Source of the DNA: Halicephalobus mephisto
Taxonomy: Eukaryota; Nematoda; Chromadorea; Rhabditida; Panagrolaimidae
Reading direction: 5' to 3'
DNA: 64,000 nucleotides
Assembly: GCA_009193035.1 (NCBI GenBank)
Contig: SWDT01000170.1
Span: forward strand, 1-64,000
Shown piece by piece: positions 45,401 to 56,370 of this stretch (position 1 is the stretch's first letter; every line of letters starts with the position of its first letter). The notes beneath the pieces were generated by a model. The model was not told where the DNA came from. It did no database searches and saw nothing but the letters and a program-made list of their open reading frames with translations. The position numbers and the translations under genes were made by a program.

Positions 45401-45706
45401 CTACAGTATTTGGATCCCTAATATGTCCTAAAATGAACGAAATTCCTCTGATTGAACCTATTTTGAACAAAAAAATTTCTCATGAAAGATTAACAGTATT
45501 ATTCTTCAGAGAAGAATGTATCGTAACAGGATGCCAAGAAGGTTTCATATGTACTTGGGCAAGACCTGGTCGAGTAAGTTAATTTTTTTTAAGTTTTATT
45601 ATTGAAATTACTTTAGGGAAGGAAACATTCCATAGGATCTGTCAAAACAAACACCAGCATGGCCAGCGGGGTTGATGGTCTTTCACCCGGAGGGACTCAT
45701 GTTTGA
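42479..45706 (+). CDS. wdr-20: WD-repeat protein WDR20 (USP46/USP12 cofactor)
   Basis: Six exons (42479-42814, 43474-43628, 43675-44848, 45011-45150, 45318-45573, 45617-45706) join in phase to give 716 residues. After a Ser/Thr-rich N-terminus, KEEIRSHFTTTEGIYKKM and VPNCPVRVSFV match WDR20. So do CFNVGRELFVFDY, PIDKRIYKGTFPTCHDFN, GFSAGQVQLIDP and KLFNEERNIEKTSVTCVKW. WD blades follow (HASGNIYTYN, MKSYFGGLLCLAWSPDGK, TGGEDDLLTVYS, GQGHKSWISRVAFD, GTVGHDTQLLLWDL), and the last is split by a disordered insert before HERLTVLFF and CQEGFICTWARPGR. In animals WDR20 activates the deubiquitinases USP12 and USP46; in worms this pair controls GLR-1. It is convergent with cdk-1. Confidence 0.9.
42920..43390. 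mobile_element. Foldback element in wdr-20 intron 1
   Basis: The left arm TAAGGAAAGTCCATTTATTC, GGAATGAGATATATC and ATACTGATTCAGAATC is matched, diverged and inverted, near 43300-43385 (ACAGATTCTGAATACTTAT, GACTTGTTCCAGAAAG). It belongs to the family at 14.2-15.1 and 55.9 kb. Confidence 0.55.
44875..45008. repeat. Roughly 33 bp tandem array in wdr-20 intron 3
   Basis: Four copies of TTTTTAAATAGTAATTTTAA plus AAAATAATAA fill the intron up to its TTTTTTTCAG acceptor. Confidence 0.75.
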
Positions 45707-45865
45707 ACAAAGCTCAGTTTTTAAATCTGGAATGTTGTGTATTTTTAACGGGTCAGATATTCAAGGGACATTAGTGACGGATGGATGTATATTTTACAGT
45801 ATAAAAATCTCACGAATTACAAAGTGATCAATACAAAGAATATCATTAATAGTAACATGGACAAA

Positions 45866-46946
45866 TCACGGAAATTCGGGGACAATTTTCATATCGACGA
45901 TTTCCATTGGGAATTTGGCAGCAGGAGTGATCTTGGGATCAAAATTGTCAAAATAAGGGTGTTTGAAGCAAGCTCGAGCGGAAACCCGATTGACAGGGTC
46001 ATATATGAGCATCTGTTGAAGGAGATCCAAACCTTCAGGATTCATGAGACCGCCGAGTTTCTCCTTGAGTTTGTTGTCTGTCCACTTGGGGAAATTGTTC
46101 TTGTAGTCAGGGAATTGAGTCACCCCGGGCCAATCGTGTTCGTTGGGGGTTGTGAGGACGCGGAAGATTTTGAACAGTTGGTCGATCTCGGAATCCCCGC
46201 AAAAAAGAGGTCTTCCGCGAGCCATTTCAGCAAAGATGCATCCAACAGACCAGATGTCGACTCCGAGAGAGTAGCGTTGGCATCCGAGAAGAATCTCAGG
46301 GGCGCGGTACCAGAGAGTGATGACTTCATGGGTGTATGCACGGATCGGGATGCCGATGGCTCTCGCAAGTCCGAAATCGGCAAGCTTGATCGTTTTGGTA
46401 TTGATATCGACGAGTAAATTCTGCGGCTTCAAATCACGGTGAATAACGCGTCTTTGATGACAGTAATGCATTCCTTGGAGCATCTGGAAAATCAACTTCA
46501 AAGCAAGTTTAATCCTCAAAGTTACCTGATACAGGAAATTCTGAACGATGTTGGCTGGCATGGGCTTGGATCCAAAGTTCTTCTCCATGTACTTCTTCAA
46601 ATCCATGGACAGAAATTCGAAAATCAAATATAGTCTGTGTTCTTCCATGATGACGCACTGGAGGTCGACGATGTTCGGGTGCTTCAACTCGATCAACATG
46701 GAGATCTCCCTCACGGAAGTCGAAGGAATCCCCTCCTCATCGCTTTCTAAACGGATTTTCTTCATCGCAACCATCTGGCCGGTCTGCAAATTCCGGCCTT
46801 TGTAGACGACTCCATAAGTTCCTAAAAATTTTCATATATAAACGAAAAAAAGTAAAAATCAAACCTTCTCCAATCTTATCCAATCGTTGATAATCGCTTA
46901 ATTTCGGCTGATCTCCACCAGCAGCAGCAACAGAAACCTTGTTCAT
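45866..46946 (-). CDS. cdk-1: Cyclin-dependent kinase CDK1, with PSTSVRE in place of PSTAIRE
   Basis: Three exons (46946-46865, 46821-46526, 46483-45866) join in phase to give 331 residues. The glycine loop [11 protein letters not shown] keeps the inhibitory Thr/Tyr pair. Also present are VAMKKIRLE (Lys), [32 protein letters not shown] (DFG and T-loop Thr), [10 protein letters not shown] and [16 protein letters not shown]. Close agreement with worm CDK1 through [13 protein letters not shown] and NFPKW supports CDK1 rather than another CDK. The cyclin-binding helix reads [11 protein letters not shown] (Ala to Ser and Ile to Val). The kinase drives mitotic entry with cyclin B. The second intron is 42 nt and in frame without a stop. 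The N-terminal extension ([12 protein letters not shown]) is not conserved. Confidence 0.9.
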
Positions 46947-47691
46947 TCTTGGATTTTCAGGACGACGAAGTAGGGAATCTTCAATTACGAAGCAACGAGA
47001 GAGAAACACAGCCAGTCAAATTCGCGCGCGATTTTTTGAATAAATCGACTCGCGGTCGCCACAGCTTTCGTTGCGAAATTAAATTTTTATTTTTTCATAA
47101 ATGTTTATTTTTCTATTTCCGTCGTTATTGATAAAATGCTAAAAATATCACTTTTGTAAAATTAGAATATTTCAGATTTTGATGGAAATAAAAAAACACC
47201 TAAAATTGAAGATTTTCGAAAATTCGTGCTGGGACCATTTCGTGGTAAATTTTGGAAATTTATAAAATTCGAATTTTACGAAATTCTGAAAAGTTCTGAA
47301 ATTATGGAGAATTTTTTAGAAACTTCTGGTGTTTTCCAGAATATAGTCGAAGTTTTGCAATCTTCCAGAATCTATTAGGAAATTCAAAATTATTCAAGAA
47401 TTTCATGGAAGCTTTTGGGATCTTCTAAAATCTTAAAATCTCTTAAAACTTCCTTCAAATCTAATGACAGATCTTGAAAATCCCGATGAAGCTTCTGAAA
47501 TCCAGAATTTTATGGAAATTTTCGAAATTCCGATGAAGCTTCTGAAACCTTCCGGAATTTCATCAAGATCTTCCAGAATCCAATATAACCTTAAACCAGC
47601 ACCTGAAAGTGGAGATTTTAAAACTTTCAAAGCCGTGTAATTTTTGCAAAAATAAATTTATTGATTTTCATCAATTTCTTTTTTGACTACT
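46947..47691. other. Intergenic between cdk-1 and lipase 2
   Basis: At 46947-47090 it is GC-richer and probably holds the cdk-1 5'UTR and promoter. At 47160-47630 there are degenerate recurrences of CCGATGAAGCTTCTGAAA and one TTCGTGCTGGGACCATTTCG motif (47225). No gene is seen. Confidence 0.45.
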
Positions 47692-49801
47692 TTACGACGT
47701 GGGCAAACTGTAGTTACATCCCCAAGACCCCCATTGACTAACTGAAATCATCCAAAAGTAATGTGTGTGATCGTTAAAATCCAAATCAAGTTGTGAATTC
47801 GAACAGCCTCCGTCATCTGCCCTGAGGCAAAGGGAGTAATCGTCGTAGGTGTTCATGTCGTTGTTGTACCAGATTTCGTAACGATGATGATACAACGGAT
47901 CGTCTCCAATCATCGGTGGTAGATGAGGAAGTGGATCTTTTCTGTGGACGACTCTATAGGAGTACTTGTGGAGGTTATCGTGGGCTCGGGCATAGGCTTC
48001 ATCGCCTGTCCTGGGTTGTCCCAAAGTGATAGTTTTTACGTTTTCAGGTTCGTATATTCCTCGATGAAGAACCAACGTCCCGAAAAGACTCGCCAAAGAC
48101 CCTCCAAGAGAATGTCCCGCGACGATCAGCTTATCGCAGCCACTGCCGCAGGCATCCCGAGCTGCTTGGATGTTCTCCAAAAGAGATTGATTGTAAAGAG
48201 CATAAAAAGCATTATAAAAATAAGGATAAACTTTGCCTCCAGCTTCGAAATCTTTTTTCTCACCAAAAAATGAAAGAATCTCTTCGAAGGTCTCCATGTC
48301 GCCTTGAGTGCCCCTGAATCCGACAGCCACGGACTGGATATCCTTATTGTAAGCCACATAAACGGCACAAGTATCATTGAATGCAGAAGAATCACAAATG
48401 ACTTCTGTGTAGCTGAACTGCTCGAATCCCAACTTCAAGTTGCTGAAAAGGATCACTACAAACACAAAATCACGATTTTAGAGGATTTAAACGTAACAAA
48501 TACGTAGTATTTTGATTATAAAAGATTTCATAACTTTTATGTAACGCTTTGTTACGAAACATCCCGTAATCTTTATAACATTACATAGCGGAATATCTCG
48601 TAATTTTAACCGAATATTACAGTGTTTTCTTACGTAAGATCTTGTAGTTTTTATGTAACACTTGACTATGAAGTGTCCCATAATCTTTATATAACACTAC
48701 ATAGCGGAATATCTTGTAATTTTAGTTAAATGCTGCAGTGTTTTGTAACGTCAGATCTTGTGGCTTTTATGTAACATTTCATTACAAAATATCTCACAAT
48801 CTTTGCATAACACTACATGATGAAATATCTCATAATTTTAACCAAATATTACAGTGTTTTCTTATGTAAGATCTTGTGGCTTTTATGTAACATTTCATTA
48901 CAAAATATCTCACAATCTTTGCATAACACTACATACTGGAATATCTTATAGTTTTAACCAAATATTACAGTGTTTTCTTATGTAAGATCTTGTGGCTTTT
49001 ATGTAACATTTCATTGCAAAATATCCTACAATCTTTGCATAACACTACATAAAGAAATATTTCGTAAGCTTCGTGTGACAGAGCGTGACATTTGTCTAAT
49101 GTTAGTGTTTCATAACAATTGGAACTGGTTAGCCCTATATTTTCATGGTATTTCGGTTACCTATGGTTGCGTTACTCTTACATACCTGCTGGTAAAAGTA
49201 TAAAAGGAGCGGAACTATCCAGGACACTTGGGTATTTCCCTGTTTATTGATTGTCTATTCTGTGTCGTTCCTTATAAAGTATAAGTTATTGTGCTATTTT
49301 AAATGCAACCTTCTTCTAATTCCACAAAACCCAACAATAACAAATGCCAAATATTGACGACAATAATCACGATTACGTCTTTTGCAAAGTCGACAACTGT
49401 TTCGAAAATTGTTTAACAGTGATGTTCGCATTTTTTGTTAGGACAAAAGTTACGATTTTCTGTGTAGTTGTTAAGGATAAAAGTTCTTACTCAAAACATA
49501 GTTGAGGAGTTTTCAGATAAGTCGCTGCGATCAAGGGATATATGGTATATCTCGCGAAGTGGTCGTCATAGGCGAATTTTTTCGAAGGCACGTTGGCCGG
49601 ACAATCAAAAGAGTCCCTGATGATGTTTTCTTGACGACAATTGAGTCCGATCAAACTCAAACAATCAGAAGTCGTGACGCAGAATTTACATTCTCCTTGG
49701 TTAGCCCCTGCACAAGACTGACAATTGGCAAAGGAACTACAATCTGCGGCGAATATGGTAATCAATAAAGAAAAATATAAACAAACTTTAAAAATAATCA
49801 T
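47692..49801 (-). CDS. Secreted class 3 lipase with Cys-rich N-terminal domain
   Basis: Two exons (49801-49491 and 48442-47692) join in phase to give 353 residues. The order is signal peptide (MIIFKVCLYFSLLITIFAA), a short PSI-like domain with eight cysteines (from DCSSFANCQSCAG to LNCRQ), then the lipase. Class 3 features are FARYTIYPLIAATYL, VAVGFRGTQGDMETF, the nucleophile elbow VAGHSLGGSLASLFG (Ser), TLGQPRTGDEAYA, the acid VVHRKDPLPHLPP (Asp), YHHRYEIWY (His) and a final HTHYF...WGSWGC. It is probably a secreted acylglycerol lipase. Unlike the lipase at 16.6 kb it carries the Cys-rich N-terminal domain. Confidence 0.88.
48500..49085. repeat. Roughly 115 bp tandem array in a lipase intron
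   Basis: About five units carry TAAGATCTTGTGGCTTTTAT, GTAACATTTCATTACAAAAT, ATCTCACAATCTTTGCATAA and CCAAATATTACAGTGTTTTC. Confidence 0.8.
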
Positions 49802-49869
49802 TTTTGAGAACTGGAATTCCGGAATCAAGTTGTGGTTCCTCGACCCGGTACATTGCTTATCAGTCAATC

Positions 49870-50200
49870 GGAAGATCTTTGTTCTTTTTTCAATGTCCGG
49901 TCTTGAGTTGAATAAAGTCCTTCAACATAAGACGAACTCCTGCCGCGAAAGTTCCTCATGACTGTGGAAGTAAGAAGTTGCTAAATTGGTTGCAGAAATG
50001 AACAATGAAAAAATGGCTGCAATGTCTGTGAAATGAACTCCTGCGGCGAAAGTTTAATGATGATGACAGTATATAATTGTCGAAGTGGTTGCAGCAAAGA
50101 AAAATAAAACAACCGAAGATCACAAAATATAAACTCCTGCCGCGAAAGTTGCTGAAAAACTATAATTATTTTATTTTATGTAAAAATAGAATTTTATGCA
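49870..50200. repeat. Array with GAACTCCTGCCGCGAAAGTT
   Basis: Three units of roughly 100 bp begin with GAACTCCTGCCGCGAAAGTT or GAACTCCTGCGGCGAAAGTT. The phrase resembles the AACTCCTAAAGCGAAACTCG of the neighbouring 51 kb satellite. Confidence 0.6.
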
Positions 50201-50229
50201 GAAATTAACTTAAAACGTAGGTTTTCTAA

Positions 50230-50940
50230 AATCATGCTTAACTGAATGCAATCAACGTGTAAAAGCCCCTGATTATGGTGTTCACATTATTTGATTCTGA
50301 GTATAATTCATAACAGGATTGTAATCCAACAGAAGATTGAATATAACTGAGTATAATTAACATGTTTGGACCGAGTTTGTTTCTAGTTAAAAAAGTACTA
50401 GTAAGTTGATTACATTCAGTTACAATTACTCTTATGTTGGAATGGAATCAACATCCAAGAATCCTGATTATGGTGTTCACATTATTTGATTCTGAGTATA
50501 ATTCATAACAGGATTGTAATCCAACAGAAGATTGAATATAACTGAGTATAATTAACATGTTTGGACCGAGTTTGTTTCTAGTTAAAAAAGTACTAGTACG
50601 TTGATTACAATCAGTTACAATTACTCTTATGTTGGAATGGAATCAACATCCAAGAATCCTGACCAGTTTTTACATTATTTGATTCTAACTAATCATAATC
50701 AATGGAAGGATTGTACTCCAACAGAAGATTGATTGTAACTGAGTATAGTTAACATGTTTGAACTGTGTTTGTTTCTAGTCGGAAAGGTATTAGTGTGTTG
50801 ATTACACTCAGGTATATTCAATCTTCTGTTGAATTGCGATCCTGCCATTGATTGTATTCAGTTGGAATCAAATACTGCGAAAACTGTGATCAAAGGTTCT
50901 TACATGTTGATTCTATTCAGTTAAGCGTGATTTCAGAAAA
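50230..50940. repeat. Roughly 193 bp tandem array
   Basis: Three units contain TTGATTCTGAGTATAATTC, GGATTGTAATCCAACAGAAG, ATTAACATGTTTGGACCGAG and GGAATGGAATCAACATCCAA. The first two are nearly identical. A partial inverted unit follows (50810-50930). Wording is shared with the interior of the large element at 11.1-11.7 kb. Confidence 0.75.
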
Positions 50941-50949
50941 CCTGAGAGA

Positions 50950-51610
50950 GAACAAAGTTAACTTTCGCCACAACAGTCATTGATGACTTCGACGAGTTCG
51001 CTTATTCACGAGCGGAAGTGAAATTTTATGCTGAGTAATTTAAAAAAGAAAAAGTTAACTCCCGATGTAAAGACCCTGACAATACATGATGAATTTGCTC
51101 GTTCATAAATGTAACTAGAATTATATGCTAAAAACACCCAAGGAAGAAATGGAGCAAATTCACAACGCGAAATCTAGCAATTTTAGTGAGTTCGTTTATT
51201 CCTAAGCGCACGTATAAATTTACACTAAAAATATCCTAAAATGAAATAAAGTTAACTCCTAAAGCGAAACTCGCTGATGTTTTAGAGTATTCGCTTATTC
51301 CTAAGCGTAAGTATAAATTTATACTAAAAATATCTTAGAATAAACTCCTATTATGAAATCGCTATTTTAGATTATTCGCTTATTCCTAAGCGCACGAATA
51401 AATTTGTACCAAAAATATCTTAGAATAAAATGAAATAAACTCCTATTATGAAATCGCTGATATTTTAGCGAATTCGCTTATTCCTAAGCGCACGTATAAA
51501 TTTGTACCAAAAATATCTTAGAATAAAATGAAATAAACTCCTATTATGAAATCGCTATTTTAGATTATTCGCTTATTCCTAAGCGCAATTTTAATTTCAC
51601 TTTAAAAACA
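50950..51610 (-). repeat. Roughly 100 bp satellite, array 1
   Basis: About six units contain TTCGCTTATTCCTAAGCGCA, TATAAATTTGTACC and AACTCCTATTATGAAATCGC. Read on the minus strand they match the unit of the array at 62440-63240. CGCTTA and TAAGCG form a short hairpin in each unit. Confidence 0.75.
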
Positions 51611-52370
51611 ACTTAATATTTGACTGGAATCCTTTAATTTACGACTTTTATCTTTCTACTTTCTATGTTAAGTTTTTTACTGCAAGATGAATTTATCGTC
51701 GAAGACCACCTAGTTGATTAGGATCCTAAAAAACAAGACCACAATAAATAAAGCTATTTCTAAACCAATCAGCGTAAAAATCCAGTTTTATTCTAATCCA
51801 AAAAATACAATCAAATTGCCAGTGGTTGTTTCGTTTCCTGGATGTCAGCGGCGTGCCAGAGGCCAAATTGTATTGTTTGTAAATTCTGGTTAAAGACTTC
51901 TGGGAAGGGAACTTTAAAATGTCATTTGTTGTTTTATTTTTTTTCGGATTTATTTTAAAATTATTTTTTTGCAAAAAAAAAATAAAATTTATTAATTTTT
52001 GTTTTTGTTTAAACTTTTGAAATTTAAAGTTCAAAGCTGTTGCCAGCGGCACTTGTCAAGTGATGCCGTGTGAAGATGATAAATTAGTCCTTTTTATTGA
52101 GACAAAAGGATTTTAAACAATCAGAAAACTAATTGATTTAGCTCAATTCCTATTTTTTCAAAGATAAATTCTCACGGAATCTTGTTTTTTGAATTTTTTT
52201 GAATTTTTTTTTTGGAATTAAATTTCCAAAATATTTCTAAAAATCTTCGGATTTTTAATTCTTTTTTTAAATTTATTTTTGTCTCAAATTTGCAGAAAAA
52301 TTTATTTCGAAATTCCAAAAATTTTATTTTTTATAAATTTTGCTTTTTTTAAATTGATAAAAAATTAAAT
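51611..52370. other. No gene recognised
   Basis: AT-rich with a modestly complex patch at 51820-51920. I find no splice-consistent frame with recognisable protein content. Confidence 0.3.
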
Positions 52371-52735
52371 TGTTTTTTATTTAAAAAAATCAAATTTCGA
52401 AAAATTTATTTTTTATTAATTTTGATTTTTTTATTAAATTGATGAAAAATCAAAATTATTTTTTATTTTTTTATTAAATTAATAAAAAATTAAAATTATT
52501 TTTTATTAATTTTGATTTTTTAATTTTTTTATTAAATTGATGAAAAATTAAAATTATTTTTTATTTTTTTATTTTTTTATTAAATTAATAAAAAATCAAA
52601 ATTATTTTTTATTTTTTTATTTTTTTGTTAAATTAATAAAAAATTAAAATTATTTTATATTTTTTTTTAAATTGATGAAAAATTAAATTATTTTTTATTT
52701 TTTTAAATTTAGTTAAAATTTTTTTATTTTGTTGA
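52370..52735. repeat. AT-rich tandem repeat
   Basis: About eight degenerate copies of TTTTTTATTAAATTGATGAA plus AAATTAAAATTA. Confidence 0.65.
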
Positions 52736-53690
52736 TTTTTAGACTTTTAAGAGTTTAGAAAATCCAATAATCAGGAAGTTACGAGAAGATTTAGGAAATG
52801 TCGTGACAGTAATTTGAAAACTTTATATAAAATTATAATAATCAATTTTATATTTTAAAAGACCATTGTTGACGTTTCTAGATGTACTTTAAAAAATCCA
52901 AAAGTACTTTTGTAAATTATTTACGATAATGATTCTAAAATTCTGAAATTCTAAATTTTTAAAATTTAAAATTTAAAATTTTTAAAATTCTAAATTTTTA
53001 AAATTCTAAAATGACTACAATCTGCATCACAGTTGTTTTCTTAAAGCAATTTCGAATTATTTTGAGTAATTTTAAATGAACAAATTTTCCGTTCGAAACC
53101 CATTGAATAATTTTCACTTTTTTTAAATATAAAAAATTGTTGATTTTTGTGTTTTTAAACTTTGTAATTTTATAATTTTCGATATTAAAAAAAAATTGTT
53201 TTAAAATCAAAAATAAAATTTATCAAATGACTCTCAAACGGAAAATGTCCCTGTTGTACAGAAAACTCAAAACTGAGATTTGATTCTGACTCTAGCAGGT
53301 GGAATTTGGTAATTTCCCTAATTTCATTGAAATAGAAGCTTGACACCTGTTAATCGTGTTTTCTGTTGTTTCTTAACTTCCTCTCGCCTTCCATTAACTC
53401 CTTCCAATCCAAAACTAAGTGATGAAAGCCCTTAAATCTTGTTCTGGACAACTTCTTTAATCTTGGCGTTTTTACCGCATTGTGCAGAGCCCGCCTATAA
53501 GTACCACCATCGCACGATACGAAGACGTTCAGATAAATTAAATACTTAAACTCGCTGGTTTTTGATCGCAGATATCTGTTTTTTGACACAAGTTTCCTTC
53601 CTATTGACTGGTTTGTTGTACGAATTTGAAGTCAAAGTTGATCCGAGTTGTTAATTTCTTTGTGAAATTGGTTGGTTGTCTTTGGTTTTC
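52736..53690. other. No convincing gene
   Basis: The stretch 53350-53600 is less AT-rich and its minus strand is open for about 79 codons. It has no ATG, no family resemblance and no splice partner. It borders the SINE-like triplet and may belong to it. Confidence 0.3.
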
Positions 53691-54010
53691 CGAATCAGAA
53701 TCGAACTTGAATTTTGTGGTTTCTACAGTCACGCGTGCTAACCACTGCGCCATTAGAACCAAAGAGAATAATGAATTCCAATAATTTTTAAATTTACACT
53801 GTATTTAAATTTCCAACCTGGAATCGATCTTAGGCCTAGTAACTTTACAGTCACGCGTGCTAACCACTACGCCATTAAAACCAAAAAGTATAATTGAATT
53901 CCAATAGTTATTAAGTTTAAACTTTGTCCTTGAATTTTCAATTTGGAGTCGATCTTAGGTCTCGTAATTTTACAGTCACGCGTGCTAACCATTGTGTTAT
54001 CAAAAATTCC
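53690..54010 (-). mobile_element. Three tandem tRNA-derived SINE-like monomers
   Basis: On the minus strand each roughly 123 bp monomer begins with a GGTTCTAATGGCGCAGTGGT-like tRNA 5' half, containing an A-box match (TGGCGCAGTGG or TGGCGTAGTGG). It continues GTTAGCACGCGTGACTGTA and has a B-box-like GATCGATTCC or GTTCGATTCT about 35 bases on. The anticodon arm does not pair properly in any copy, so these are not functional tRNAs. Repeated internal promoters in tandem suggest a multimeric SINE. Confidence 0.6.
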
Positions 54011-54489
54011 TCCGACCAATTATTCAAATTTAAAATTTCCAGTAAAGTTTTAAAAATTTTATGGAAATTCGGAAATCTGTCCACCTGCTAATTTCTAAAC
54101 AATTTAAATATTTGTTTATTTTTGGTTTTTTTTCCGAAAGTTAATCTTAGTTAAGCAACAACATCAGAATTCTAAGTTTTTCAGCAGAACAAGTTTTTTA
54201 TTTTTAAAAGGATTTTAAATTTTTTTCTGCCATTTCGGCCTCGACGGGATAATTACCCAACCGAAAGAGCCGCTAAGAATCAAAGAATTTTCAGAATTCC
54301 TAAATGTTCGAGTCTGGAATTTCTGAGCAAATCCCAATTTGAAAAAAAAGTTGGGTTCGCTTTAAGGACAAACTTAAATTTTTTAGAGTACTGTAGTTTG
54401 CAAAAATAATGTAAAATTTTTTTATAGTTTATGGTCAACTTTTGCTGTTAATAGGATTTGATGGAAGTTAAAAACTCAGTTTCCAAATT

Positions 54490-55880
54490 TGTGGTCGAAA
54501 AATGAATTAAAAATTGTTCGTGTTAGGACCACTACGTAGAGTATATTTGTAAAGAATAAAAATAAAAAATAATTGAATGAGAAGTAGTCTTGCCACGAAT
54601 GATATTTGATTATTAGTTGATAAACGATATTTTAAATGTTATTCGTGATAGAATTACTTCTCATTCAATTATTTTTTGTTTTTATTCTTTGAGAATATGC
54701 TTCATGGTGTATTCTGATGGGAATAATACTTAGTTTTTGAACTATAAGATTCATAAATGATCTTTGAAGCATTATTCGTGGCGGGATCACTTCTGATTCG
54801 ATTACTTCTTTGATTTTTATTTTCTCAAAAATATATTTCATAATATATCCTAACATAAGTAATCCTTAGTTAATTTTCCAACTATAAGATTCATAAATGA
54901 TCTTTGAAACATTATTCGTGGCGGGACCAGTTTTGATTCGATTATTTCTTTGATTTTTATTCTTTCAGAAATAAGTTTTATATAGTGGTCTTGACAGGAA
55001 TGTTTCGTTCTTGAATTATAAAATTTGTAGATGACCCTTTAAATATTATTCGTGGTGGGACCACTTCTGATTACTTTTTTGATTTTTATTCTTTGAGAAT
55101 ATATTTCATAATATATCCTGACATGAGTAATCCTTAGTTAATTTTCCAACTGTAAGATTCATAAATGATCTTTTAAATATTATTCGTGGTGAGACCAGTT
55201 TTAATTCGATCATTTTTTATTTTTATTTTCTCAAAAATATATTTCATAATATATCCTGACATGAGTAATCCTTAGTTAATTTTCCAACTATAAGATTCAT
55301 AAATGGTTTTTGAAACATTATTCGTGGTGAGACCAGTATTTTTGAAAATTTTCATTTTGGAATGAACATACTGGGTCATATTCCTGACATGGAAAATATT
55401 TGATTCATTTTTCAATTATGGATTTGATAGTTATTTAATCTACAGTAATCGAGCTCATAGTTGTAAAGTGAATCAAATACTATTCGTGGCGGGATTGTGA
55501 TTTGAAACACTCATCCAGAAAATGAAAATCAAAAAAGTCGAATAAAAAGTGCTATTTCGTTCTGAGTAATGTCGAAAAGATCATTAATCAGGCCCGTGGG
55601 CACGAAAATCAAACATTCTTTATGTCAGGACTACGACTCGAAACTATTCTTCTATAGAATAAAAACTAAAGAAATCCTAAAATGAAAAGCATTGGTCCCG
55701 GCACGAATAATTCTTTATTTATTTTTCGACCATGAAATTGGGCACTTTACTGTGCAATAACGAAGTTCATGGTTGAAAAATAAATAAAGAATTTTCCGTG
55801 CAGAGACCGTTAATTCAAAGGTACTGTGGAAAAACTTAAAAAATATTAAATGGAAGATATTTGTCCCGAAACGAATGATG
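54490..55880. repeat. Array of ATTCGTGGCGGGACCA elements, several palindromic
   Basis: About twelve motif copies in both orientations, among a roughly 140 bp repeating frame with ACTATAAGATTCATAAATGA and TCATAATATATCCTGACAT. Two units are clear hairpins. At 54549-54672, AATAATTGAATGAGAAGTA is answered by its inverse, with facing motifs inside. At 55690-55810, TGGTCCCGGCACGAATAATTC and its inverse flank AATAAATAAAGAATT-type arms and GTTCATGGT/ACCATGAA. Confidence 0.7.
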
Positions 55881-55914
55881 CTTGATTTCGTCCTCGATTT
55901 TGAACTTGCAAGAA

Positions 55915-56370
55915 AAATTCACTTGTTTGAAATGACCTTTTGAAACGAGTTATATATCATTTTAAAGCGCTTGAAATACACATTCAGAATCTATGTTTTG
56001 TTTCTTCAGAAGGTTCTTCTGGAGGAAGATAATCGACGAAAACTACGAAATTCTAACATTCAATTTTAAATTTTTACTTATTTTTTAAAATCAATTGAAT
56101 AATCGTAATCAGCTCGGAATTTACATCTAACTGCGAAAAAGGATTACTCAAATCGTGATATTCAATGCAGAAACGAACGCATCAAAAACGGAATCCGAAC
56201 ACCAGGAGGATCCGTCGCTTTTTTTAGAGTTGATGCAATTTTATACATTTTTAAAATTATCTTACTCCAGAAGAGTGTTCCACAAAAAAGAAATGCAGAT
56301 TCTGAATCAGTACTTTAAGATCTTCAAAATGGTATATAACTCGTTTCAAAAAGTTACTTTTACTAAAGTC
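55915..56370. mobile_element. Foldback element
   Basis: The left arm TTTGAAATGACCTTTTGAAA, CGAGTTATATATCATTTTAA is answered by an inverted right arm (GTATATAACTCGTTTCAAAA at about 56329-56348). It belongs to the family at 14.2 and 42.9 kb. It is non-coding. Confidence 0.65.

Noticed and set aside
45785..46417. 210-codon plus-strand frame
   Set aside because: It is antisense to conserved CDK1 coding sequence.
48500..49085. CRISPR-like array
   Set aside because: Regular repeats are present, but units are degenerate along their whole length with no unique spacers, and this is a eukaryotic intron.
53350..53589. 79-codon minus-strand frame as a protein gene
   Set aside because: There is no ATG, no family resemblance and no partner exon. 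It borders the SINE-like triplet.
53690..54010. Functional tRNA genes
   Set aside because: A- and B-box-like sequences are present, but the anticodon stem and loop do not form in any of the three copies.
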